A stretch of DNA of 64,000 nucleotides from Streptomyces griseiscabiei. GTDB taxonomy: Bacteria; Actinomycetota; Actinomycetes; Streptomycetales; Streptomycetaceae. Location: positions 186,001-250,000 of the forward strand of contig NZ_JAGJBZ010000003.1 in assembly GCF_020010925.1 (NCBI RefSeq), read 5' to 3'. Below, in pieces: positions 23,832 to 33,600 of this stretch. The notes under the pieces are model-generated. The model did no database searches, was not told where the DNA came from, and was given only the letters and a program-made list of their open reading frames with translations. The translations under genes and the position numbers were made by a program. Each line of letters starts with the position of its first letter. The first letter of the stretch is position 1.

Positions 23832-23880
23832 TCGGGAAGCGACGGCGCCTCTGCGGGCTCTACGCCTCTGACCTGCGCAT
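23832..23880. other. Attachment-site scar (arm portion, copy D)
   Basis: TCGGGAAGCGACGGCGCC followed 16-18 bases later by CCTCTGACCTGCGCAT matches the element-side flank of the tRNA-Gly att copy at 46120-46170 (TTGGGAAGCGATGGCGC ... CCTCTGAGCTGCGCAT). The tRNA-derived core is missing here. It marks the left edge of the mosaic that runs to 46.2 kb. Confidence 0.55.
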
Positions 23881-24026
23881 GCACCTCCTCCACGACACCG
23901 CGTATCGGCGGGATATTGCGTGAGCGCGAAAGCCGATGCCTCGGGAGGGCTCGCTGGGCTGTCAGCTCGGCAGTCTCGTCGCGCGTGCACACACCGGATG
24001 CGTTGGGATGTGATGCATTTGAGGTC

Positions 24027-27000
24027 CTATCGCACGGCTGGCCGGCAGCCGGTTTCGGCGGACCGGCCGTGCAGATAACGGGACCGTTCCAGGTCGGTGA
24101 GTGTCGTGTCGACGGCCTGGCAGATGTTCCGGATCGCTCGGGACGGGTCGGGCAGGTCGACGTTCCACAGCCCGACGGAGGCGCCTGTGCTGATGGCCAG
24201 AGTACGTCCGTCCGGGCTGAACACCGCTGCTGCGGGCGACCTGGTTCGCAAGGTGATTCTGAGCTGGCTGGTGGCGAGGTCCCACAGCTGGACTCCTCTT
24301 GTGCTGCCTGCGGTCAGCGTGCGTCCATCGGAGCTGAAGGCCAGCGACGCCACCTCACCGCCGGCACTGAAGCTGTCCTGGAGCTGACCGGTGCGCACAT
24401 CCCAGGTCCTCACCAAGCCGTTACTGCCGCTTGCTGTGGCCAGGGTGTGCCCGTCCGGGCTGAACGCGAGGGACAGAAGGCTCCCGGTCCGCGGCTTGAT
24501 GGTGCGCTGTGTGCGGCCGGTCGCGGCGTCGAGCAGCGTGACCTGTTCGCCACCGGCCTCGATGTGAACGACGGCAAGGGTGCGGCCGTCCGGGGCGAAC
24601 GCTGCCGCTCTTACGGGTCGGCCGTGGCCGGTACGGGCGGTGCGCAACGCGCCGGTCGTAAGGTGCCAGATCCGCACCGACCCCCGTCTGCCGACGGTGG
24701 CGAGTCGCGTCCCGTCAGGGCTGAAGACCGCTGTGTCGATGACGCCCAGGGCACGGCTCTGGCGAAGGCGGCCCGAGGCGACATCCCGGACCTCAACCAC
24801 CCTGTTCCTGCCGACACGGGCAACCAGGGCGCGCCCGGTCGGGCTGAACCCCACGGCCCCGAGGCGGTGAACAGAGACGGGTGACTGCCGGCCCCGGAGT
24901 GCCCGATCGCTGTCCAGTGCCAGGGCGGCTTCGCGATCGCCGGTCCTGGCATCCCAAAGCTGTACCGACCCATGCCCGGGTGCCCCTTGGCGGACCGTGG
25001 CCACCGTACGTCCGTCAGGACTGAAACCGATGTCGGCGACGTAGGTGCCGGCGTGGCCTGACAGAGTGGTCCGCGGATGATCAACAGTCGGGCGGTGGAC
25101 GCGGACGGCGGGATCAGAGCTGCTGCTGGTGACCAGGGTGCGGCCGTCCGCGCTGAGGGCCACGTCCATGGCCCCGCGTCCATGATGACCGGCGGTCACG
25201 GTGGCCCGCGTTGTGCCGGAGGCGGTGTCCCACAGCCGCACCGTGTCCCCAGGGCCCGGGATGGCGAGGGTCCGCCCATCAGGAGCGAAGCCCATCCCAT
25301 TCAAACTGTCGGCATCCTGCCTGATGGTGTGCCGGACGGTGCCGGTGGCCACTTCCCGTAGTCGCACCGAACCGTCGGCGGCGACAACGGCGTACATCCG
25401 GCCGTCAGGGCTGAAAACCACCGTATCGCCCCTGATCTGGCTGCCGTGGGCGTTCCGGATGCGGCCGGTGACCACGTCCCACACCCGCAGAGTTCCGCTG
25501 CGGTTCACAACAGCGGCGACGGTGCGTCCGTCAGGGCCGAAGGCGACCGCCTGAGGGTCGACGAGGCCGGTGACGCTGTGCCGCTTGAGGCCGGTGGCGA
25601 CATCCCACACCCGTACAGCCGCCGGTGAGGAGACAGCAACGGTACGACCGTCCGGGCTGAAGTCCAGCCCGCGTACCGCGCCGTCGGGCACGATGAAGGT
25701 TCTGAGTTTCCTTCCGGTGACCGGATCCCACAGGGCCACGGTCCCGCCGGTCCCACCAGCGGTGGTGACAGCGAGGATGCGTCCGTCGGGGCTGAACGCG
25801 ACGGCCTCGCTGATGTCGTGGCCGGTGACTGTGTGTCGGAGTCGGCCTTCCGGCAGGTCCCAGATCCGTACCTTGCCGTCCCCGCTCTGAGCGGCGAGGG
25901 TGCGTCCGTCCGGACTGAGGGCGATGGACTGCACGGGTTTGGTGCCGCTGATCAGGCGCTTGCGCAGCGGAAGCGCCGCAGCGGCATACAGGGCCGCGGT
26001 GGCTTCGCGGGTCGGGCTGGTGCGGTAGGCGTGGACGGCCAGCAGCGCGGCGAGGTCCGGTTCGGCATCCAGCAGTGCGCTGGACTGGGCGGCCAACTGC
26101 CGGGACTGGGCCAGGTGCTGGGCGGTGACCGCGCTCTGCCACAGCCCCACGGCGAGGCCGGCGGCGACGAGTGCGAGGCACAGGGCAGCGGTGACCGCGG
26201 TGAGTACCAGCCGGTACCGGCGCCGGCCCTTCTGTTCGTGACCGTGGCTGGCGTCGAGGAAGGCGTGCTCCAGGTCGGTCAGGTCCTCACGCGGTGTGTC
26301 GCCGAAGTGTTCCCGGGCGGCGGCGAGCCGGCTTCCCCGGTACAAGGCGCCCTCCTCACGGTTCAGTTCCTGCCAGGCATGGGCCGCCTCAGTCAGGTTC
26401 CGGTGCACCCGCAGCCGTTCGCGGTCCTCCTCGATCCACCCGCGCAGCCTGGGCCAGCCCGTGATCAGGGCCTCGTGAGCCATCTCGACCGTGTCGCCGT
26501 CCAGGGTGAGCAGCCGCGCCCGGACGAGTGCCTCCAGCACCCGGGCAGTCTTCTCCCTGCCGGTGCCGCTCAGTTCCGCGCGTTCGACGGGACGGCGGGT
26601 GTCGGAGGCGCCGTCACCGGGGGCGATCAGGCGCAGGAACACACGGCGGGCGGCACCCGCCTGATCTTCGGAGAACCGGCCGTAGACCTTCTCGGCGGTG
26701 TTGGCGATCGCGCTGTCCAGGCATCCGGCCGCCTCGTAGCCCGCCATGGTCAGTGTCTTGCCGCGGCGGCGGCGCCAGGTCTCCAGCAACGCGTGGGACA
26801 GCAGGGGCAGTCCGCCCGGCGCGTCGGCGACCTCCTTGACCAGCCGGGCCGTAAGGGCGCGTTCCACCGTAAGTCCGGCGGCCGTGGCCGGTTTGACGAC
26901 GGCGTCGCGCAGTTCCGCCGGACTCATCGCCCCGGCCAGCAGGCTGGCGTCGCGCAGTGCGTCGGACAGGTCGCGGTGTTCGGCGCAGCGGCCGTAGAAG

Positions 27001-27749
27001 TCGCCGCGCACCGCCAGCAGCACTCGTAAGCGGTTCTCGGGCTGCCGGGCGGCCAGCAGCAGGTCGATGAAGGAGGCCCGCTCGGCGGCATCGTGGCAGA
27101 GGGCGAAGACCTCCTCGAACTGGTCGACGATCACGAGCGTGTCCGCTCCGGCGCTGCCATCGCCGGGAGCCGCCGGTGTGAGGAGGGGGGCGTGGGTGCG
27201 GGCGGGGCGTTCGCCCGGGGTCAGGATCCGGATCGTGGCCGGACGCAGGCCCCTCTCCTGAGTCTGCCGGAGGACGGGTATGAGGCCGGCCCGCAGCAGC
27301 GAGGACTTGCCGCTGCCGGAGGGGCCGAAGACCGCCGCGAATCGTCGGCGGCGTAGCAGGTCGATCAGGTCGGCGGTGAGCTGTTCCCGGCCGAAGAACA
27401 GGCCGCTGTCACCGCTTTCGAACCGTGCCAGACCCCGGTACGGCGTGGGTGATCCGTCGTCGCCCCGAGGGCCGTCACCGGCGGACTCCTCCACCGCCTC
27501 CTTCCACCGGGCCTCCCATTTCGCCAGGTCTCCGCCGCACGCCCCCACATAGGCCAGGGCCACGGCCAGCGTCGGCAGTTGCTCGCCGGCCGCCGCCTGC
27601 GACAGCGTGGTCACCGAGTAGCCCGCCCGCCGGGCCAGAGCCCGGTAAGTGATCCCGCCGGCTTCCGCCCGCAGCTTGCGCAACTCGGACGCAAACCGCT
27701 GCACCGGACCCGACGCCGGATCAACCGGCACCTCACGACGGCCTGCCAT
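24027..27749 (-). CDS. nSTAND NTPase with N-terminal HTH and C-terminal WD40 propellers
   Basis: This is a 1240-residue protein. Residues about 15-75 are an XRE-type HTH (ITYRALARRAGYSVTTLSQAAAG). A novel-STAND ATPase follows with Walker A FGPSGSGKSS (141-150) and Walker B TLVIVDQFEEVFAL (about 204-217). A single hydrophobic helix LVLTAVTAALCLALVAAGLAVG lies near residue 520. The remainder is about fourteen WD40 blades (repeating FSPDGRTLA ... VRLWD), enough for two propellers. The start at 27749 has a strong GGAGGGGGAGGG upstream. Proteins of this build are ligand-activated switches. Some nSTANDs act in antiphage defence, but this one could equally be a developmental or stress regulator. Confidence 0.85.
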   Translation of the reverse strand: MAGRREVPVDPASGPVQRFASELRKLRAEAGGITYRALARRAGYSVTTLSQAAAGEQLPTLAVALAYVGACGGDLAKWEARWKEAVEESAGDGPRGDDGSPTPYRGLARFESGDSGLFFGREQLTADLIDLLRRRRFAAVFGPSGSGKSSLLRAGLIPVLRQTQERGLRPATIRILTPGERPARTHAPLLTPAAPGDGSAGADTLVIVDQFEEVFALCHDAAERASFIDLLLAARQPENRLRVLLAVRGDFYGRCAEHRDLSDALRDASLLAGAMSPAELRDAVVKPATAAGLTVERALTARLVKEVADAPGGLPLLSHALLETWRRRRGKTLTMAGYEAAGCLDSAIANTAEKVYGRFSEDQAGAARRVFLRLIAPGDGASDTRRPVERAELSGTGREKTARVLEALVRARLLTLDGDTVEMAHEALITGWPRLRGWIEEDRERLRVHRNLTEAAHAWQELNREEGALYRGSRLAAAREHFGDTPREDLTDLEHAFLDASHGHEQKGRRRYRLVLTAVTAALCLALVAAGLAVGLWQSAVTAQHLAQSRQLAAQSSALLDAEPDLAALLAVHAYRTSPTREATAALYAAAALPLRKRLISGTKPVQSIALSPDGRTLAAQSGDGKVRIWDLPEGRLRHTVTGHDISEAVAFSPDGRILAVTTAGGTGGTVALWDPVTGRKLRTFIVPDGAVRGLDFSPDGRTVAVSSPAAVRVWDVATGLKRHSVTGLVDPQAVAFGPDGRTVAAVVNRSGTLRVWDVVTGRIRNAHGSQIRGDTVVFSPDGRMYAVVAADGSVRLREVATGTVRHTIRQDADSLNGMGFAPDGRTLAIPGPGDTVRLWDTASGTTRATVTAGHHGRGAMDVALSADGRTLVTSSSSDPAVRVHRPTVDHPRTTLSGHAGTYVADIGFSPDGRTVATVRQGAPGHGSVQLWDARTGDREAALALDSDRALRGRQSPVSVHRLGAVGFSPTGRALVARVGRNRVVEVRDVASGRLRQSRALGVIDTAVFSPDGTRLATVGRRGSVRIWHLTTGALRTARTGHGRPVRAAAFAPDGRTLAVVHIEAGGEQVTLLDAATGRTQRTIKPRTGSLLSLAFSPDGHTLATASGSNGLVRTWDVRTGQLQDSFSAGGEVASLAFSSDGRTLTAGSTRGVQLWDLATSQLRITLRTRSPAAAVFSPDGRTLAISTGASVGLWNVDLPDPSRAIRNICQAVDTTLTDLERSRYLHGRSAETGCRPAVR

Positions 27750-27829
27750 ACCCTCCCCCTCCGGCTGCCCCCGCATCGGAGCGGACAGCCGATCCATGCA
27801 CCTCCATGACCCCCGAACAGCTCACCCGC

Positions 27830-27866
27830 CATTGTTCGGTCGCCAGAACGGTACTTCCGAACAATG
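27830..27866. promoter_or_regulatory. Inverted repeat upstream of the nSTAND gene, candidate operator
   Basis: CATTGTTCGG (27830-27839) and its exact complement CCGAACAATG (27857-27866) are separated by 17 bases. A further CCGAAC is at 27812-27817. The site sits about 80 bp upstream of the nSTAND start, whose product carries its own HTH, so autoregulation is plausible. The rest of the 27750-28147 gap holds a TAAAAT -10-like element at 28119-28124 for the opposite gene and no ORF I can support. Confidence 0.5.
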
Positions 27867-28147
27867 CTCCAGCCGCTGAACTCGTTGATGTGAGCGGTGC
27901 GGGGGACCGCTCTGCGGGTGCGGGCCGTCGGCGGTAGGCGACCTGCGAGCGCGCCAGCAGGATCGAAGACTCGGCGTTCCCGTTCCCCTCACCCGATGCG
28001 AGCCACGTCGGCACCGCCCCACGGCACGCCCGACCAACACCTCACCGAAGAGGACTCTGTCTGCGCATGCACTTCCCACCCTCCCTCCCCGCGCCATCAC
28101 CGACACGCTCACTCTCCGTAAAATCACGATTACGTAAAGTCGTCGCG

Positions 28148-29341
28148 ATGGCCGGTTCGTCACGGTTGGGTTGGCTGGACGCGTTGCGTGGCATCGCCGC
28201 ACTCGTCGTGGTGTTCGACCACTCGTCGTACACCTTCATGGCGGATTTCCGGAGGGAGTTGATGCCGCAGTTCAACACCAGCCGCTACGGCATCATGGTG
28301 TTCTTCCTGGTGAGCGGCTACATCATCCCCGCGTCGCTGGAGCGCCGGGGCTGCGTCCGCACGTTCTGGATCGGTCGGATCTTCCGTGTGTACCCGTTGT
28401 GGGCGGCTGTCGTCACCGCGCTCCTTGCCGTCAACCTCTCCGGCATCGCGGAGATGCCGGGCTTCGGTCAGCAGAGTGCCGCTGCCGTCGCTGTCGCCCA
28501 CGCCACCATGCTCCAGGAGCTGCTGGGGACACCCAATCTCCTGCTCATCCTGTGGACGCTCTCCTACGAGATGTCCTTCTACCTGCTGGTCGTCGCTCTT
28601 TTCACGGTCCGCCTCCACCAGCGGTCCGCGGCGATCGCTGTCGTCCTGGCCATGCTCGCCGCCGCGAGCGTGACAGCAGGGGTGGCACTGCCGCCCTCTG
28701 CCCTGTCCGGCCTGGTAGGCACCGGCCCGCTGATCGCGTTCGCCTCCATCGCCATGGGAGTCGCCATCTGCTGTGCGAGCGCCAGGTCATCCGTACTCCG
28801 GGGCATCGGGGGTGTGCTGGGCGGCGTGCAGGCACTCGTCCTGGTTCTGCTCAACGGAACCGTCCCACTGTGGGAGGGCATGGTGATCCTCGCCGTGATG
28901 TTCCTCGGCACCGCTGTCTACCGTGCCGAGAACGGGCAGAGCACCTGGCGGTATGCGGCGGCCACTGCCGTCGTGGTGGTCACCTGTGCCGTGGGGAGCG
29001 CGTACCGGTACGGCGACGGTGACCATTTCACGCGCCGCGGCTGGATCGTCGCGTTCCTGTTGGCCGTACTCACCTTCGGCGCCGGACTGGCGTCGCGTCG
29101 CCGACGCCTGCCGTGCGCGCTGACCGGACTGGGCGCGATCAGCTACTCGGTCTATATGGTGCATCCCGTTCTGCTGGCAGTGATCGACAGCACGATCGGC
29201 CGACGGCGGCAGGACAGTCTCGCACTCGAAATGGCCTTCTTCGCCGTGCTGCTGCCCGTGTGCCTGTTGACCTACCGTTACATCGAAGGGCCGAGTCAGA
29301 CCTGGGGCCGCAGATTGGCACAGCGCGTGCAGCCACCGTGA
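28148..29341 (+). CDS. Acyltransferase-3 family membrane protein
   Basis: This 397-residue integral membrane enzyme has about ten helices. It opens with RLGWLDALRGIAALVVVFDHSSY, the family signature including the catalytic-type His near the end of helix 1. It continues with IMVFFLVSGYIIPASLERR and ends in ISYSVYMVHPVLLAV. Family members O-acylate sugars, antibiotics or cell-wall polymers. ATG 28148 is preferred because TAAAAT lies 24 bases upstream. An in-frame ATG at 28067 would precede that element. Nothing nearby identifies the acceptor. Confidence 0.82.
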   Translation: MAGSSRLGWLDALRGIAALVVVFDHSSYTFMADFRRELMPQFNTSRYGIMVFFLVSGYIIPASLERRGCVRTFWIGRIFRVYPLWAAVVTALLAVNLSGIAEMPGFGQQSAAAVAVAHATMLQELLGTPNLLLILWTLSYEMSFYLLVVALFTVRLHQRSAAIAVVLAMLAAASVTAGVALPPSALSGLVGTGPLIAFASIAMGVAICCASARSSVLRGIGGVLGGVQALVLVLLNGTVPLWEGMVILAVMFLGTAVYRAENGQSTWRYAAATAVVVVTCAVGSAYRYGDGDHFTRRGWIVAFLLAVLTFGAGLASRRRRLPCALTGLGAISYSVYMVHPVLLAVIDSTIGRRRQDSLALEMAFFAVLLPVCLLTYRYIEGPSQTWGRRLAQRVQPP

Positions 29342-29799
29342 CGAGCGCCGCGGAAGGCGTGCACCGGGGTGAGGCGCTCCTGATCGCTGATGACCGTGGT
29401 TCTCCGCTCTTGAGGGCACGTGGAGGGCACACAGAGGACACGGAGTGGGGGAAGGAAGCGGAGCCGCGCCCGTGCGGCTCCGCATGTGCTCGCGGCGCCC
29501 GGCGTGAAGGCGTTCTTGGATGTGGCATTGCGGAAGCACGTGCCCGCCCCGGGGTGGCGCGGGTCGATCCAAGGGTTGGACGGGATGGGCCCCTGGGCCG
29601 CGCGGATGTCATCGAGCAGGATGCGGGCGCTGAACGGGGCGACGGCCAATGCGCGTCGCGGTGCGCGCCGGCACGGCGGCGCCGCCGCGACCTGATCGGC
29701 TGCGGCGCCACGGCGTTTCTCGTCACTCCACAGCGTGGCCGATGAGTTTGCGGCTCCCGGCCGGTCCAAGCTCATGACACCCCAGGAAAGGACACTGCC
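29342..29799. other. Gene-free stretch with an att-arm scar and a hairpin
   Basis: No supportable gene is present. At 29391-29423 the sequence TGACCGTGGTTCTCCG followed by GAGGGCACG and GGAGGGCAC matches motifs found about 76 bp beyond the att cores at 37.69 and 46.1 kb, so a further integration scar is likely. A 10-bp stem (GCGGAGCCGC, 29458-29467 and 29474-29483) may terminate the acyltransferase transcript. Confidence 0.5.
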
Positions 29800-30405
29800 A
29801 TGTCGGAGCTTCTCGTCGACTTCATCACCTCCCTCGACGGCTGCGCATCGGGCGAGGGATGGCCCGGCTTCTGGGGCCTCGAAGGCCCGGAGTACCTCGC
29901 GTGGCTCGGTGAGCAGCCCGAGGTCACCTATCTGATGGGAGCGAACACCTACCGCCTGATGTCGGGCTTCGCCGCAGGCGAGGTCCCGAGTGGCCAGGAC
30001 GAGTTCCGGCCCGAGGAAGAGGCGTCCGTCGACGGGCTCACTCGAGCGTCCAAGGTGGTGTTCTCCTCCTCACTGGAGGAGCCGCTGAAGTGGGCCAACT
30101 CCACGCTCGTCCGCGACGACGCCGTCGAGGCGGTCCGTGCCATGAAGTCGAGCGGCTCGGGGCTCCTCAGTACGATCGGCAGCCTCAGCCTGAGCCGCTC
30201 CCTGCTACGAGCCGGACTCGTCGACCGCTTCCGGGTCGTGATGTTCCCGGTGATCACCGGAGCCACGGGCGCGGAACGCATCTACGACGGCTATCCGGAC
30301 GTCGCCCTGGAGATGACCGAGCACCGCACCTTCGACGGCCGCATCCAACTGGTCGAGTACAAGCCCCGCGTGCTCGACCACCCGCCACTCGGCGCCCCTG
30401 CGTGA
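29800..30405 (+). CDS. RibD C-terminal/dihydrofolate reductase-like protein
   Basis: This 201-residue reductase-fold protein begins LLVDFITSLDGCASG and contains TYLMGANTYRLM, the family's NADPH-binding region, with DRFRVVMFPVITGATG towards the end. These proteins are widespread orphan reductases related to the C-terminal domain of RibD. The substrate is unknown. AGGAAAGGA precedes the ATG. Confidence 0.88.
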   Translation: MSELLVDFITSLDGCASGEGWPGFWGLEGPEYLAWLGEQPEVTYLMGANTYRLMSGFAAGEVPSGQDEFRPEEEASVDGLTRASKVVFSSSLEEPLKWANSTLVRDDAVEAVRAMKSSGSGLLSTIGSLSLSRSLLRAGLVDRFRVVMFPVITGATGAERIYDGYPDVALEMTEHRTFDGRIQLVEYKPRVLDHPPLGAPA

Positions 30406-30541
30406 CGCCGCCCCGCCCGCCGGCCCGGCGGAGTGAGTGAGCGCGTTCCTCGTCCTGTCGTACGAACACGTGCACGGGGTGCCCTTGAAGGTGTCCCACC
30501 CGGCCTGGCATCAGTCGGAAGAAGCGCGACCAGATTGCGAG

Positions 30542-30572
30542 GGGTGACGAGAATCGAACTCGCGCTCTCAGC
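30542..30572 (-). other. Attachment-site scar from tRNA-Gly 3' end (copy C)
   Basis: The complement of 30542-30572 is GCTGAGAGCGCGAGTTCGAT followed by TCTCGTCACCC, the anticodon stem, variable and T-arm part of tRNA-Gly(CCC). It is 31 bases identical to the copy at 46082-46126. The anticodon loop and CCA end are absent, so it is not a tRNA gene. Confidence 0.75.
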
Positions 30573-30688
30573 CTGCGACCCGCCCTGCAGGCCGAGGCCC
30601 GGCGGTTCACCGAGCGGCGAACTGCCGGGCCGTGCGCCGACAGGCCCGGTCCTGTGCCTGTCAGCGCACGCCACGGGGGCAATGCTCC

Positions 30689-33600
30689 TTATACGACGGC
30701 CTTGTACCCCTGCCAGCCCGTCGCGATCTTCACACGGCCGCCGAACGATCCCTTGCTGTCACCACCGTGGCGGAACAGGTTGCCGCTGGTGTCGCGCGAG
30801 ACGAGGTCCGTCCTGCCGTCGCCGGTGATGTCACCGGCTGCGACGACCGTGTTGTAGGAAGCGCCCCAGTTCGAGAACAGCTTCACGCGGGCCTTGAAAG
30901 TACCGCCGCCGGTGCCGTCGTACCGGTACAGGTTGTTCGACTTGTCCTGCACAAGCAGGTCGCCGACGCCGTCGCCGTTCAGATCACCGGCCCCGACGAC
31001 CTTCTTGTACGCCTTCCAGTTGCCGTACAGCTTCACGCGCGCCGACAGCTTGCCCGTGCTGGTGCCCTTGTACAGGTAGACGGCGCCGGTCGAGGCGTTG
31101 CGGGCGATCAGGTCCGGGCGCCCGTCACGGCTCACGTCACCCGGCGAGGTCAGCAGGTCGTACTGGTTCCAGCCGGAGGTGGCGAGTGTCGTGTACGGCG
31201 TCGAGGGCGTCAGCGCCTTGCCACAGGCCGGGCGGTAGGCGCGCAGGGCGCCGCTGCTCAGCCGGACCAGGACGTCGTTGCAGCGGTCGCCGCCGAGGTT
31301 GCCGAGCGGCACGAACCTCGCTGTGGTCGGCCAGCCGCTACCAGAGACCTTGCTGCCCAGTGAGCCCGTGCCGGTGCCGCGCTGGACGGTGAGGGTGCCC
31401 GAGGAATTGAGGGTGAGGATGTCGCCGATGCCGTCGTTGCCCGCGTAGTCGTGCGGGGCCGCCGCTCCGGCGGTCACGCCGATGGTGCCGGAGAGGGCGA
31501 GGGCGGTGCCCTGGCCGTCGGCGGGCTGGGCGGTCAGCGTCCAGGTGTAGGTGCCGTTGGTGACGAGGCGGCCGGCGGAGTCCTTCCCGTCCCAGGCGGC
31601 CGTCAGCAGACCGCGGGCGGCGGAGCCGGACACGGTACGCACAGTGGTGCCGGACGCCTTGTGGCGGACGACCACCTTCCAGGATGTGGCGGGCTTCGAC
31701 AGCCACCAGGTGCCGGACCAACTCGCGGCCCTGGGGGTGACCGTGGAGTCGATGGCCGAGAGCGCGGATGCCGGAACGCCGGTGGGCACCAGGTGGACGC
31801 GCTGCTCCCGGTCGGCGTAGGCGGCGCCCCCGCCGAAGCGGTCCACGGTCCAGGACGTGCCCGCGTTGAGGTTGTCGCGGCCGATGTCGGTCCAGTCGGC
31901 GAGCTTGCGGCTCGGCAGGTCCGTGTGACTGCCGCTGGACGGCAGCCCGTCATGCAGGTCGATGAGCGTCAGCCCACTGCCCGACCATGTGCCGGCGACG
32001 CGCTCGACGAGGTAGCCGTCACCGAGGAGGACCCTGCCCGCCGGGGCGGTGGTGGTGCGCTTGGCTATACGGTCGTAGACACCCGCGCCCTGGCTGTCTC
32101 CCAGACTTTCCTCGCAGGTCCAGTACACCCAGCGGCCTACGGCCTGGAGGCTGGTCGGCGTGCAGCCGTCGCGTGTGGTGAAGGACTCCACGGCGGTGCC
32201 GGACGGGAGCCGGGTGGCCGTGACCTTGCCGCCGGTAGCCGCGCCGCTCCACAGGGTGTTGCCCCAGACGGCCGCGGCGACCCGGTCGCGCTTGAGCAGT
32301 ACCCTGCCGGCCGAACCGTCCGCGAACTCGCCGATGTACTGGTAGCCGGAGGATGCGCTGTTGACGACCGCGTACCGCCCGGAGAGGTTGTTGAGCCGCG
32401 GAGCGTCGTCACCCGTGTCGAGGGTCGGGCCCCAGGCAGTGGCGCCGTTGGAGCGCAGCATGGTCAGGCCGGACTCGGTGGCGTTGCGGCGACCGTGGCG
32501 GCCGGTGCCGTCGGCGAACATCCGTATGCAGTGCGGGGTGTCGGCGGAGCAGTCGCCGTCCGACCCGTTGATCAGACCGTCCACGGTGGCCTTGGTGACG
32601 GTCGGGGTGCCGCTCGTACTGAACCAGGTGCTGCGGTAGGCACCGAGGATCGTGTTCGGCTCGTACGACGTGCTGTTGTCGGCTCTGCTGAGAATGCCGC
32701 TGCCGAGCGAGAGGCCGTGGATCTGCGCGGGCATCGGCTGCACGGTGGTCAGACGGCTGCGGGCGACCGAACCGTCGGCGGCCCGGGCGATCCGGTACAC
32801 GCCCCAGTCGAGGTCGCCCCGCTCGACGTACTGCCCGGCGCCCGCCACCAGGACGGAGCCGTCCGGCGCCTGGACGATCCCGTGGCCGGCCGGGTCCATG
32901 ACCTTGGTCAGGTCGGTCTCCGTGCCGTCGGACGTGAGGGCCCACAGCGGCTGGCCCCGGTACTTGTTGTCACCGGGGGACACCGGTTCGAGGCCGAGCA
33001 GTTCGTCGCCGACGATCCCGTACGCGGCCTGGTGACTCAGGGCGCCCGTGTCGAAGGTACGGGGCGCCGTGGACAGGTCGTCGCGGTCGTACAGGTCTGC
33101 CTTGCCGCGCCCGCTGCGCAGCCGCAGCACCGAGTCGGTGCCCAGCTGGAAGCCGGTCACCTCCCAGCCGTTCTCCGGGTCGATGCGGTCGGGCAAGGTG
33201 GTGAAAACGCCGGTGGCGAGGTCGACGATGCCCCAGTGGCTCCAGTCGTCCTCGGCGGTGTCGTAGCTGAGGAGGACGGACCGGGCGTCACCGTCCTCGA
33301 CGACGAAGTTGCCCGCACGGTCCGGCAACCCGGTCACGGGCGTCTGCCCGGTCCCGCCCCCGTCCTCGACGCGCCACAGCTGGTAGGCGCCCAGGCCTCC
33401 GTTGACGCCGCTGGTGCTGGTGAGGACGGTGCTGCCGAAGGTCCCCTGGTAGGCGTGGTACTCGGGCACCGGCACCACCGTGGAACCGCCCGATGCGCCC
33501 GTGGCCTGGACGAGGGTGACCTGCGCTTCCTCCTTCGAGTAGAGGGCGACGGTGTCAGAACCGTCCCCGTAGTAGCCGGGCTGGAAGGACGCGGCCTCAC

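Noticed and set aside
30433..30828. Plus-strand ORF across the att scar at 30.55 kb
   Set aside because: It spans a tRNA-derived scar and the antisense end of the VCBS gene. There is no plausible protein.
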